11,359 nt of DNA from Cyclaneusma minus (lineage: Eukaryota; Ascomycota; Leotiomycetes; Marthamycetales; Marthamycetaceae), in contig JAKZHN010000078.1 of NCBI GenBank assembly GCA_037179335.1, positions 1 through 11,359 of the forward strand. The letters are read 5' to 3'. The notes beneath the pieces were generated by a model, which made no database searches, was not told the origin of the DNA, and saw only the letters and a program-made list of their open reading frames with translations. Shown in pieces: positions 1 through 9,600 of this stretch. The translations under genes were made by a program, and so were the position numbers. The stretch's first letter is position 1. Every line of letters starts with the position of its first letter.

Positions 1-232
1 GTGACTTACTGTGCTTGGGGAAGAAAGGGTTTGTACTATTTTGAGATACTGCAATTGGGGAAAACGGAAACAATTGTCAGCAGATATAGAGATGAGTTTA
101 ATGACACATGATGTCACAGATACGGACTTGCTTCTTCACTAGGGCTGCGCCTAACATTTACCTTGATCTTGCCTCTCTGTTAATCTCCTGGGGGGTTTTT
201 TTTTCAGCGGTGTCTTTTGCTCGCGCTTTCCA
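1..232 (-). other. Left flank; possible minus-strand UTR intron at 49-161
   Basis: No protein is supported. On the minus strand a GTAAAT donor at 161-156 and a GCTGAC branch-like site before a pyrimidine stretch and TTGCAG acceptor (ending at 49) would define a 113-bp intron. A second GTAAGT donor at 9-4 would follow a 39-bp exon. ATGs upstream of it stop within a few codons, so this would be 5' UTR of a gene lying left of the window. A G6T9 homopolymer run is at 190-204. Confidence 0.25.
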
Positions 233-769
233 ACACTCTCTATGCGGTTCATCATCTAGTAGTCTACTGTATTAGAAATCAGCTGCATTGAACAACGATG
301 ACAGTTGAATAGTGTCACTGAGCATGAAGCATGACAGTGGGTGGAGTCGGAGACGAGGTAAGGACGCCATGAGATGACAGGGCTTTAGCCTTTCTTCGAC
401 AGCAAAAGAGCCATCCAACAGCAACCCAAACTCCAAAGACGGTAAAGCCCTTCGCCTCGGGCCCTCGGCCTGAGCTCCAATCCTTCTTTCGACGGCTATA
501 AGAAGGCATCTCCTTTGCAGCCGCCTCTTGTGTTAATGATGAACCAGAAGCGAGGTTTATCATGTCTAGTTAGTGGGAAGCAGAAATGCAACCAGCGATC
601 TGTGAGTGCGTGCTGGAGGGACTATATGGATGTTTGAGATGAGGAGAAGTATGCTCTGAATTCAAGGAGGCTCAGGGAATTAGGGGGGCGAGTTGAAAGA
701 TTTGGAAGTTATTGGGCGGATGTTTGTGGCAGCAGCTGTATAGAGTATGGTGCGAGCTGAGTCACGGGN

Positions 770-1557
770 ACACTCTCTATGCGGTTCATCATCTAGTAGT
801 CTACTGTATTAGAAATCAGCTGCATTGAACAACGATGACAGTTGAATAGTGTCACTGAGCATGAAGCATGACAGTGGGTGGAGTCGGAGACGAGGTGAGG
901 ACGCCATGAGATGACAGGGCTTTAGCCTTTCTTCGACAGCAAAAGAGCCATCCAACAGCAACCCAAACTCCAAAGACGGTAGAGCCCTTCGCCTCGGGCC
1001 CTCGGCCTGAGCTCCAATCCTTCTTTCGACGGCTATAAGAAGGCATCTCCTTTGCAGCCGCTTCTTGTGTTAATGATGAACCAGAAGCGAGGTTTATCAC
1101 GTCTAGTTAGTGGGAAGCAGAAATGCAACCAGCGATCTGTGAGTGCGTGCTGGAGGGACTATATGGATGTTTGAGATGAGGAGAAGTATGCTCTGAATTC
1201 AAGGAGGCTCAGGGAATTATGGGGGCGAGTTGAAAGATTTGGAAGTTATTGGGCGGATGTTTGTGGCAGCAGCTGTATAGAGTATGGTGCGAGCTGAGTA
1301 AGCTAACCCCTGATCAGCTTCTTCTGATGAATGGTTGGTGTGGTGATAGGTTTTTGACGTGATACAGTACTCAGCAGCTGACAGCTGTCTTGGTCTCTGC
1401 AGCCGGTATGGCAGCACGTAGGTTATGTAGTGCTGGTAAGGGGGGATTTGATACTCTGCCGGACTGTTTTCCATCTTTCCCCCATCCCCGTCCTCATCTG
1501 CCTGCAAACAAACAGCCGGTCCCACCATATTCCGCGCCAAAGAAACTCCCAGCAAAC
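770..1557. repeat. Variant contig: deletion allele or paralog of 233-768 plus 2467-2722
   Basis: Bases 770-1299 match 233-762 with five substitutions (360/897 A-G, 445/982 A-G, 525/1062 C-T, 563/1100 T-C, 683/1220 G-T). Bases 1302-1557 match 2467-2722 with one (1429 A against 2594 G). The 378 bases at 2089-2466 are replaced by AA at 1300-1301. The contig starts at exactly the same base as contig 1559-3146, which fits the two arms of an assembly-graph bubble. It is real variation, unlike the other repeats. Confidence 0.8.
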
Positions 1558-1558
1558 N

Positions 1559-2094
1559 ACACTCTCTATGCGGTTCATCATCTAGTAGTCTACTGTATTA
1601 GAAATCAGCTGCATTGAACAACGATGACAGTTGAATAGTGTCACTGAGCATGAAGCATGACAGTGGGTGGAGTCGGAGACGAGGTAAGGACGCCATGAGA
1701 TGACAGGGCTTTAGCCTTTCTTCGACAGCAAAAGAGCCATCCAACAGCAACCCAAACTCCAAAGACGGTAAAGCCCTTCGCCTCGGGCCCTCGGCCTGAG
1801 CTCCAATCCTTCTTTCGACGGCTATAAGAAGGCATCTCCTTTGCAGCCGCCTCTTGTGTTAATGATGAACCAGAAGCGAGGTTTATCATGTCTAGTTAGT
1901 GGGAAGCAGAAATGCAACCAGCGATCTGTGAGTGCGTGCTGGAGGGACTATATGGATGTTTGAGATGAGGAGAAGTATGCTCTGAATTCAAGGAGGCTCA
2001 GGGAATTAGGGGGGCGAGTTGAAAGATTTGGAAGTTATTGGGCGGATGTTTGTGGCAGCAGCTGTATAGAGTATGGTGCGAGCTGAGTCACGGG
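1559..2094. repeat. Assembly overlap: copy of 233-768
   Basis: By eye these 536 bases match 233-768 exactly (offset 1326). The first copy ends at the N at 769 and the second starts right after the N at 1558 and reads on. They are best taken as the same locus in two overlapping contigs, not a duplication. No coding function is supported. Confidence 0.88.
1807..2068 (+). repeat. Diverged tandem unit 1 with TATA-like box
   Basis: It shares an ordered series of blocks with 2174-2445: TCGACG followed by CTATAAGAAG (box at 1822), TTGGGAAGCAGAAA-like, CGATCTG, GGGACTAYATGG, TGAATTC, ATTAGGGGGGC and GATGTTTGTGGCAGCAGCTGT. Between blocks the units differ a lot, so the duplication is old. The spacing of matching blocks is close to 379 bp. 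The same unit is written at 481-742. CTATAAG could be a plus-strand TATA box, but no product is known. Confidence 0.7.
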
Positions 2095-2173
2095 GGTAGT
2101 AATGGAGCCCCTCGACAGTGACAGACGTGCCACTAAAAGAATAGCAAACCACTTTGCCTTCCTGAGAGTTGAG

Positions 2174-2445
2174 ACTATTCTTTCTTCCCATTATCGACGC
2201 CTATAAGAAGATCTTCTGGGCCTGCTCCTCGATTCCCTTCAGTCACGGGGTGTTAGAAGACAAGGTTAATGAGAATAGCTCATTGGGAAGCAGAAAGGAA
2301 ACACCGATCTGCAAATGTGTAATGAAGGGACTACATGGTTGGTTGGAATCAGGAGGAGGAAACTTTGAATTCGGCGCCAGGGTATTAGGGGGGCTATTTG
2401 GAAGACACTCAGATGACCGGGTAGATGTTTGTGGCAGCAGCTGTG
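2174..2445 (+). repeat. Diverged tandem unit 2 with TATA-like box
   Basis: Partner of the unit at 1807-2068, with its CTATAAGAAG box at 2201-2210. It occurs once, only in contig 1559-3146, and is missing from contig 770-1557. It has no convincing reading frame conserved with unit 1, which argues for a non-coding or regulatory repeat, or a relic, rather than a gene. Confidence 0.7.
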
Positions 2446-2740
2446 TGTTTTGACGGTGGAGGAGGGGCTAACCCCTGATCAGCTTCTTCTGATGAATGGT
2501 TGGTGTGGTGATAGGTTTTTGACGTGATACAGTACTCAGCAGCTGACAGCTGTCTTGGTCTCTGCAGCCGGTATGGCAGCACGTAGGTTATGTGGTGCTG
2601 GTAAGGGGGGATTTGATACTCTGCCGGACTGTTTTCCATCTTTCCCCCATCCCCGTCCTCATCTGCCTGCAAACAAACAGCCGGTCCCACCATATTCCGC
2701 GCCAAAGAAACTCCCAGCAAACAATTCCCTCCTCCGTTCC

Positions 2741-2832
2741 GCGCTAGCGTCTTGCCTTAGCGCTAGCCCCAAGCCCTCCAACTTAAAACCTCTCCTCCTC
2801 CCCCTTTTCCTCTTCTTTTCTTTTTCTTCTTT
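2741..2832 (+). promoter_or_regulatory. Promoter-like block: paired GCGCTAGC motifs and a C/T tract
   Basis: GCGCTAGC occurs at 2741-2748 and 2760-2767, two turns of the helix apart, each with a palindromic GCTAGC core. About 20 bp further a nearly pure C/T tract covers 2789-2832. Pyrimidine-rich tracts just before transcription starts are common in filamentous ascomycetes, so plus-strand transcription from about 2835 is plausible. The block is written again at 3294-3385 through contig overlap. Confidence 0.45.
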
Positions 2833-3147
2833 GTACTTACCTTGTTGGGATCTGGCCGCTCACCAAGGGCTTCGATCACATTGCGAGACCTGCATTGCAC
2901 AGCGCGGTGTCAAGCAATGTAGGACATCCTTCGGGATCTCCTCTGACACAATTTTTGATTTCCTCACACTGTCTTTGACTTGTGATTCTTCTCTTCGTTG
3001 AGTTTTTTGGCCTTGTTTGGTCCTGTTGCGCACATCCGCCGCCCTCTCTGAGTCTCAGCTTTTGCGCCATCCTCTTCGACTGGATGGCCCCGGCCAGCGC
3101 TCGACAAGCTTGGAGGTTCCATCCCTCCCTTGCTCGCAACTTCTGGN

Positions 3148-3699
3148 GTGCTGGTAAGGGGGGATTTGATACTCTGCCGGACTGTTTTCCATCTTTCCCC
3201 CATCCCCGTCCTCATCTGCCTGCAAACAAACAGCCGGTCCCACCATATTCCGCGCCAAAGAAACTCCCAGCAAACAATTCCCTCCTCCGTTCCGCGCTAG
3301 CGTCTTGCCTTAGCGCTAGCCCCAAGCCCTCCAACTTAAAACCTCTCCTCCTCCCCCTTTTCCTCTTCTTTTCTTTTTCTTCTTTGTACTTACCTTGTTG
3401 GGATCTGGCCGCTCACCAAGGGCTTCGATCACATTGCGAGACCTGCATTGCACAGCGCGGTGTCAAGCAATGTAGGACATCCTTCGGGATCTCCTCTGAC
3501 ACAATTTTTGATTTCCTCACACTGTCTTTGACTTGTGATTCTTCTCTTCGTTGAGTTTTTTGGCCTTGTTTGGTCCTGTTGCGCACATCCGCCGCCCTCT
3601 CTGAGTCTCAGCTTTTGCGCCATCCTCTTCGACTGGATGGCCCCGGCCAGCGCTCGACAAGCTTGGAGGTTCCATCCCTCCCTTGCTCGCAACTTCTGG
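3148..3699. repeat. Assembly overlap: copy of 2595-3146
   Basis: 552 bases, offset 553, identical by eye. The first copy ends at the N at 3147 and the second begins right after it and runs on into new sequence. Same locus written twice. Confidence 0.9.
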
Positions 3700-3876
3700 T
3701 CACCGCGCCGCGCTGCTACAGCCGCGTTTCCCTTTGTCTCCCCCATCGACTTGTTGGCCTCGACCTGGCCTTCGCAACACGGAGCCGCCGCCATACAACC
3801 GTGACGTGTGGCCTTTACCGTCTGCCGGACACGCCTGGGGTGCGGACACGGCACGCTAACTTTCGCGTCTTTCAAA

Positions 3877-3945
3877 GTATGTTGCGATCAGCATCTCCAT
3901 CCTCTACTCAACAGCTCAAAGCTAACCTGACCACTCCTACTATAG
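3877..3945 (+). other. Candidate spliceosomal intron, 69 bp
   Basis: GTATGT donor at 3877-3882, GCTAAC branch point at 3921-3926 and TATAG acceptor ending at 3945. Size, branch distance (about 20 nt) and all three signals match ascomycete consensus, so plus-strand transcription is likely even though neither flanking exon codes clearly. The same intron is written at 4433-4501. Confidence 0.55.
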
Positions 3946-4227
3946 CTTGTCTTCTGCTGTGTCGTTCTCACTCGGTCAGTATACTGCTTTTTTGTATTTA
4001 TACACACACCCCAAGGTTTCCTGATGAAAAGAATACCACATTCGCAGTTTCCACTTGACTCTCACTTAGAACCTATGTCCGAGATGAATGAGGGCGCAAT
4101 TCTTCCTTGGATGTCTGATAAAAGCTTCAGCAGATTCAATTTAATGTCGCATTGTTGTTTACGGGCTTTGACTGACCAGCGTTTACTTCTTAGGATTTCT
4201 CCTATTGTCTTTGTTGACTGAGAATTN

Positions 4228-4782
4228 CCATCCCTCCCTTGCTCGCAACTTCTGGTCACCGCGCCGCGCTGCTACAGCCGCGTTTCCCTTTGTCTCCCCC
4301 ATCGACTTGTTGGCCTCGACCTGGCCTTCGCAACACGGAGCCGCCGCCATACAACCGTGACGTGTGGCCTTTACCGTCTGCCGGACACGCCTGGGGTGCG
4401 GACACGGCACGCTAACTTTCGCGTCTTTCAAAGTATGTTGCGATCAGCATCTCCATCCTCTACTCAACAGCTCAAAGCTAACCTGACCACTCCTACTATA
4501 GCTTGTCTTCTGCTGTGTCGTTCTCACTCGGTCAGTATACTGCTTTTTTGTATTTATACACACACCCCAAGGTTTCCTGATGAAAAGAATACCACATTCG
4601 CAGTTTCCACTTGACTCTCACTTAGAACCTATGTCCGAGATGAATGAGGGCGCAATTCTTCCTTGGATGTCTGATAAAAGCTTCAGCAGATTCAATTTAA
4701 TGTCGCATTGTTGTTTACGGGCTTTGACTGACCAGCGTTTACTTCTTAGGATTTCTCCTATTGTCTTTGTTGACTGAGAATT
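4228..4782. repeat. Assembly overlap: copy of 3672-4226
   Basis: 555 bases, offset 556, identical by eye, starting just after the N at 4227. It includes the second writing of the 69-bp candidate intron. Confidence 0.9.
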
Positions 4783-5070
4783 ACTTCTTTTTATCGAGTT
4801 GGCCTGGCCTTGTGCTGGGACTTGAAGAAGATCTTACTTGGGGAATTGTCTAGATCTAGCTAGATCTGAATGGATGGTCTGATGTACCAGGATTTTGCGC
4901 GCAACAAGCCCGGAAGCCGTATACTAACTGTTTTGCCCTAGTGTATGTACTATGCTACTATCTACTGCCATACAAATAATAGCGTACTAGCCCTTCAAAT
5001 GGAGAATTTGGCCTTGCTTCTCGGGTAGAGTTGAGTCCGCTGGACATTCTCCTGACACGTTCACCCCCGC
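4783..5070. other. Convergent spacer downstream of GH78, with a 16-bp palindrome
   Basis: No gene is seen. AGATCTAGCTAGATCT at 4852-4867 (again 5418-5433) is a perfect palindrome. A CATACTAAC-type branch site with a CCCTAG acceptor (around 4920-4941) could end a plus-strand intron, although no good donor is visible. The GH78 transcript should end here on the minus strand, but no canonical AATAAA was found. The same spacer is written at 5350-5636. Confidence 0.5.
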
Positions 5071-5349
5071 CTAATAACTAGTTGTCGAGTTGAGGCTGAC
5101 AATATGTTGCACTCCCCCTTGTACCAAGACCGTCACAAAGCCCTCGCTATCCACACTCAAAGTGGAATTCCCCTCACCATCCCCATCCCACGCCAGTACT
5201 CCATCTACATAGAGCTTGAAGCCTTCATACCTTGCCGTCTCATTGCCACTTCCTCCCACCGGTACACTCACATTTGCATTGCATCCGATGGGTCCCTGTA
5301 CAGTAATTTCCAATCCGCTCACCGTCGTCTGCCAAGACACTTCTATCTN

Positions 5350-5914
5350 CTTCTTTTTATCGAGTTGGCCTGGCCTTGTGCTGGGACTTGAAGAAGATCT
5401 TACTTGGGGAATTGTCTAGATCTAGCTAGATCTGAATGGATGGTCTGATGTACCAGGATTTTGCGCGCAACAAGCCCGGAAGCCGTATACTAACTGTTTT
5501 GCCCTAGTGTATGTACTATGCTACTATCTACTGCCATACAAATAATAGCGTACTAGCCCTTCAAATGGAGAATTTGGCCTTGCTTCTCGGGTAGAGTTGA
5601 GTCCGCTGGACATTCTCCTGACACGTTCACCCCCGCCTAATAACTAGTTGTCGAGTTGAGGCTGACAATATGTTGCACTCCCCCTTGTACCAAGACCGTC
5701 ACAAAGCCCTCGCTATCCACACTCAAAGTGGAATTCCCCTCACCATCCCCATCCCACGCCAGTACTCCATCTACATAGAGCTTGAAGCCTTCATACCTTG
5801 CCGTCTCATTGCCACTTCCTCCCACCGGTACACTCACATTTGCATTGCATCCGATGGGTCCCTGTACAGTAATTTCCAATCCGCTCACCGTCGTCTGCCA
5901 AGACACTTCTATCT
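5350..5914. repeat. Assembly overlap: copy of 4784-5348
   Basis: 565 bases, offset 566, starting just after the N at 5349. The first copy includes the last 93 codons of the GH78 gene (5071-5348, minus strand) and is cut off at the N. The copy here continues through the whole exon. The fragment at 5071-5348 should not be counted as a second gene. Confidence 0.92.
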
Positions 5915-6605
5915 CGCCACTCGGCGCCGGTACCGTTCCTCTAGCCCAAGTAATCTCACTCCCCACAACCCTCGGCTTCACCTCATACGTTTCAAATCCA
6001 GGCGCTGTCGGCGTCACACCCAGAACGTGGTTGGAAAGTAATGGCACTATGCCAGTCGACCACGCATGAGCCAGCGAGGTATACGCACCCTCATACGGCT
6101 CTCCATTCGTTCCAATCCCTTCCCAAAAGGTCAGATAAGGATCATGATTTGCCATCCATCCATACAATCGCCCGATTTCTTCAAGAGCGCTTGACGCCAG
6201 CCCAGGAGTAATAAAACGAGCCGAGAGTTCGAAATAGCTGATAAAGGCGTAGACTCTTTGCGAGAACTCTGTACCCACAGCGTCATTGTCGTAAAAAGCG
6301 TTTCCATAGCCAAGAGCTGTGTTGTTTGCCAAATAGTTCAAGCTGGATGTTGCTCGAGAAACGTTTGCTGCGCCGGATAGGACTGCGATGCCGTTGCCGT
6401 CTTGGGGGTGAGAGATTGTGGTGGCGTTGGGTGTGTCGATGAATGCTCCAGCTGATGAGTCGAATAGATAGGTGTTTATGGCGGCGGAGACGGTGGCGGC
6501 GCGGGTAGACCAGCGGGAGGCGTCGGTGGATGAGGAGTTGAAGAAGTTGGCGATTGAGGCAGCACGGTTTAGGGCGAGGACGTAAAGGGCGTTGTAATAG
6601 GTTAC
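5637..6605 (-). CDS. GH78 exon 7: barrel end, FWEG motif, C-terminal beta-sandwich and stop
   Basis: Residues 409-730, ending in a TAG whose complement is CTA at 5637-5639. FWEGIGTNG places Glu570 where GH78 enzymes keep the proposed general base, and SLAHAWSTG (585-593) follows, the usual family signature. The last 120 or so residues, from VTPTAPGFETYEVKP on, resemble the C-terminal beta domain. Sequons continue to the end. The 5' part is written again at 6653-7157, and the 3' part at 5071-5348 up to the N at 5349. Confidence 0.92.
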   Translation of the reverse strand, partial: VTYYNALYVLALNRAASIANFFNSSSTDASRWSTRAATVSAAINTYLFDSSAGAFIDTPNATTISHPQDGNGIAVLSGAANVSRATSSLNYLANNTALGYGNAFYDNDAVGTEFSQRVYAFISYFELSARFITPGLASSALEEIGRLYGWMANHDPYLTFWEGIGTNGEPYEGAYTSLAHAWSTGIVPLLSNHVLGVTPTAPGFETYEVKPRVVGSEITWARGTVPAPSGEIEVSWQTTVSGLEITVQGPIGCNANVSVPVGGSGNETARYEGFKLYVDGVLAWDGDGEGNSTLSVDSEGFVTVLVQGGVQHIVSLNSTTSY

Positions 6606-9600
6606 CTTTGGAGATATAGATCAGTTTGGAAGTTCATATTGCAGATTTAGGNCTCCATTCGTTCCAATCCCTTCCCAAAAGGTCAGATAAGGATCATGAT
6701 TTGCCATCCATCCATACAATCGCCCGATTTCTTCAAGAGCGCTTGACGCCAGCCCAGGAGTAATAAAACGAGCCGAGAGTTCGAAATAGCTGATAAAGGC
6801 GTAGACTCTTTGCGAGAACTCTGTACCCACAGCGTCATTGTCGTAAAAAGCGTTTCCATAGCCAAGAGCTGTGTTGTTTGCCAAATAGTTCAAGCTGGAT
6901 GTTGCTCGAGAAACGTTTGCTGCGCCGGATAGGACTGCGATGCCGTTGCCGTCTTGGGGGTGAGAGATTGTGGTGGCGTTGGGTGTGTCGATGAATGCTC
7001 CAGCTGATGAGTCGAATAGATAGGTGTTTATGGCGGCGGAGACGGTGGCGGCGCGGGTAGACCAGCGGGAGGCGTCGGTGGATGAGGAGTTGAAGAAGTT
7101 GGCGATTGAGGCAGCACGGTTTAGGGCGAGGACGTAAAGGGCGTTGTAATAGGTTACCTTTGGAGATATAGATCAGTTTGGAAGTTCATATTGCAGATTT
7201 AGGTAGGTGAATCAAGACTTCAATTTATAAATCATAGCTTACCTCGCCGGTGCGGGAAAGGAAGGCGTAGTCGCCGTAGCCATCTGTGACACCGAGACCC
7301 TTTGAGAGCAAGTTCGTTGAGGTGTTGGTCGTGGAAGGATAGAAGGAGTCAAGAACAAGCGAAAGATTTGGATAATACTTCGATATGTAGGACGTATCGT
7401 TCGTGTACATGTACAGATCATAAGAGCAGACGACCCACCATAGAGGGTAGTCATAGAGGTTGAGGGAGTAGTTGCTGCTGAGGGGACGTTAGACCACCTA
7501 GCCAAGAACATTCATTTTCTAGGTATTCGAGGCTGATCGAATTGGAGAAGATTCTCAATTATATTGGAAAATTTCAACTATCAAGAAATGGCAAACTTAC
7601 ATAGTCGCAGGAGGGATCCATCCATCAGCTCTCTGATGATCGGCCAAGTCTGCCAACACGTTTTTCGCTGCCTCCGACACGTCATGACTCAAATAGGCCG
7701 TCTTGGCAGAAACCGCCAGGTCTATGCACAGTAAGTTGATGAGCCGGTTAACTATGGTTCTTTGAAAGGAGCGATATAGGAGCTTACCTCCAGAATAAGG
7801 GTCCCTGTCACGCTTCGCACCGTCATAAATCACCAACTTGCCGAGCAAACTCTCACTCGCAGCCCCTCTCNGTTGGTCGTGGAAGGATAGAAGGAGTCAA
7901 GAACAAGCGAAAGATTTGGATAATACTTCGATATGTAGGACGTATCGTTCGTGTACATGTACAGATCATAAGAGCAGACGACCCACCATAGAGGGTAGTC
8001 ATAGAGGTTGAGGGAGTAGTTGCTGCTGAGGGGACGTTAGACCACCTAGCCAAGAACATTCATTTTCTAGGTATTCGAGGCTGATCGAATTGGAGAAGAT
8101 TCTCAATTATATTGGAAAATTTCAACTATCAAGAAATGGCAAACTTACATAGTCGCAGGAGGGATCCATCCATCAGCTCTCTGATGATCGGCCAAGTCTG
8201 CCAACACGTTTTTCGCTGCCTCCGACACGTCATGACTCAAATAGGCCGTCTTGGCAGAAACCGCCAGGTCTATGCACAGTAAGTTGATGAGCCGGTTAAC
8301 TATGGTTCTTTGAAAGGAGCGATATAGGAGCTTACCTCCAGAATAAGGGTCCCTGTCACGCTTCGCACCGTCATAAATCACCAACTTGCCGAGCAAACTC
8401 TCACTCGCAGCCCCTCTCNTCGTGGAAGGATAGAAGGAGTCAAGAACAAGCGAAAGATTTGGATAATACTTCGATATGTAGGACGTATCGTTCGTGTACA
8501 TGTACAGATCATAAGAGCAGACGACCCACCATAGAGGGTAGTCATAGAGGTTGAGGGAGTAGTTGCTGCTGAGGGGACGTTAGACCACCTAGCCAAGAAC
8601 ATTCATTTTCTAGGTATTCGAGGCTGATCGAATTGGAGAAGATTCTCAATTATATTGGAAAATTTCAACTATCAAGAAATGGCAAACTTACATAGTCGCA
8701 GGAGGGATCCATCCATCAGCTCTCTGATGATCGGCCAAGTCTGCCAACACGTTTTTCGCTGCCTCCGACACGTCATGACTCAAATAGGCCGTCTTGGCAG
8801 AAACCGCCAGGTCTATGCACAGTAAGTTGATGAGCCGGTTAACTATGGTTCTTTGAAAGGAGCGATATAGGAGCTTACCTCCAGAATAAGGGTCCCTGTC
8901 ACGCTTCGCACCGTCATAAATCACCAACTTGCCGAGCAAACTCTCACTCGCAGCCCCTCTCAGGTCTGAGCTGTTGGCATCGAATGTCTCTATACACATG
9001 TCATTTGTGTAGACTGCATCGTACCAGTATTGTGTGAGTACTTCATCAGAGCATTCGAAGTTCCCGGTGAAGGTTGAGGGTGTGCCGAGGAAAGCAGAGT
9101 AGTTGAGGTGGACTGAGTCGATCGATACTTGGCCGTAGGAAGATGTATCTGGGGAATCTGAATCAAGTGCAGATAGTGAGATTTTGAGGTAGCGGAAGCC
9201 GTGAAGGCCATCTGTACATACTTTGGTACCATTTGCGCAGCCCAGAGCATCGGTCCAGGTATATGGCTCCGCTTCCACAGCGATCTAAATCAGTTAGTCA
9301 AATGGCATCTGTGCTCACGGGTACGGCGATGGCCTTATAACGGTGAGTAGACTTACTTGGTCAGTTCCAGGAGTGATAGTGTCACCCTAAATGCCATCAG
9401 ATGATCAGATGATCAGCCTTCACATCACGACTTGAGCCTTCTCTCTGCTTGCAGCACTCACGTTATCAGAGCGAGTGAAATCACTAGTATTCGTCAGGTA
9501 TTCCAGGGTTTCAGAGAATCCCAGCTGTATACCCGGAAAATTGTCTGATGCTCNTACACATGTCATTTGTGTAGACTGCATCGTACCAGTATTGTGTGAG

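Larger units (their letters stand above)
2833..4782 (+). other. Transcript-like plus-strand region without a convincing protein
   Basis: The stretch is C/T-rich on the plus strand like a fungal 5' UTR and holds one strong intron (3877-3945). Reading frames are short, low in complexity, and open on both strands without a recognisable domain. The longest ATG-started pieces are 55-65 codons (3637-3804, 4024-4221). It may be the long leader of a small gene, a long non-coding RNA or a decayed gene. Internal repeats here (3148-3699 and 4228-4782) are contig overlaps, so unique length is about 1.4 kb. Confidence 0.35.

Noticed and set aside
315..1889. A repeated 82-residue minus-strand ORF (315-563, 852-1100, 1641-1889) as a small gene family
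   Set aside because: Two of the three are the same locus written twice. In the variant the ATG becomes GTG and another change is non-synonymous (Phe to Ser). The frame is not kept in the related tandem unit.
233..2466. A mobile element (LTR or MITE) as the source of the repeats
   Set aside because: I found no terminal inverted repeats, target-site duplications or transposase or reverse transcriptase coding, and most repetition here is contig overlap.
3637..3804. A 55-codon ATG-started ORF on the plus strand
   Set aside because: No recognisable sequence and low-complexity composition; it could be an upstream ORF in a leader but I cannot support it as a gene.
3429..3875. A 148-codon minus-strand ORF and the overlapping plus-strand frames at 2555-3001 and 3570-4058
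   Set aside because: They begin at non-ATG codons, are biased in composition (pyrimidine tract read as protein), show no domain, and overlap frames on the other strand.
5670..6041. Plus-strand ORFs opposite the end of the GH78 gene
   Set aside because: They are the antisense shadow of a clear GH78 exon, with no domain or promoter of their own.
7324..8961. A three-copy tandem repeat of about 547 bp
   Set aside because: The copies are separated by single Ns, begin and end at contig edges, and carry the same exons and introns without differences.
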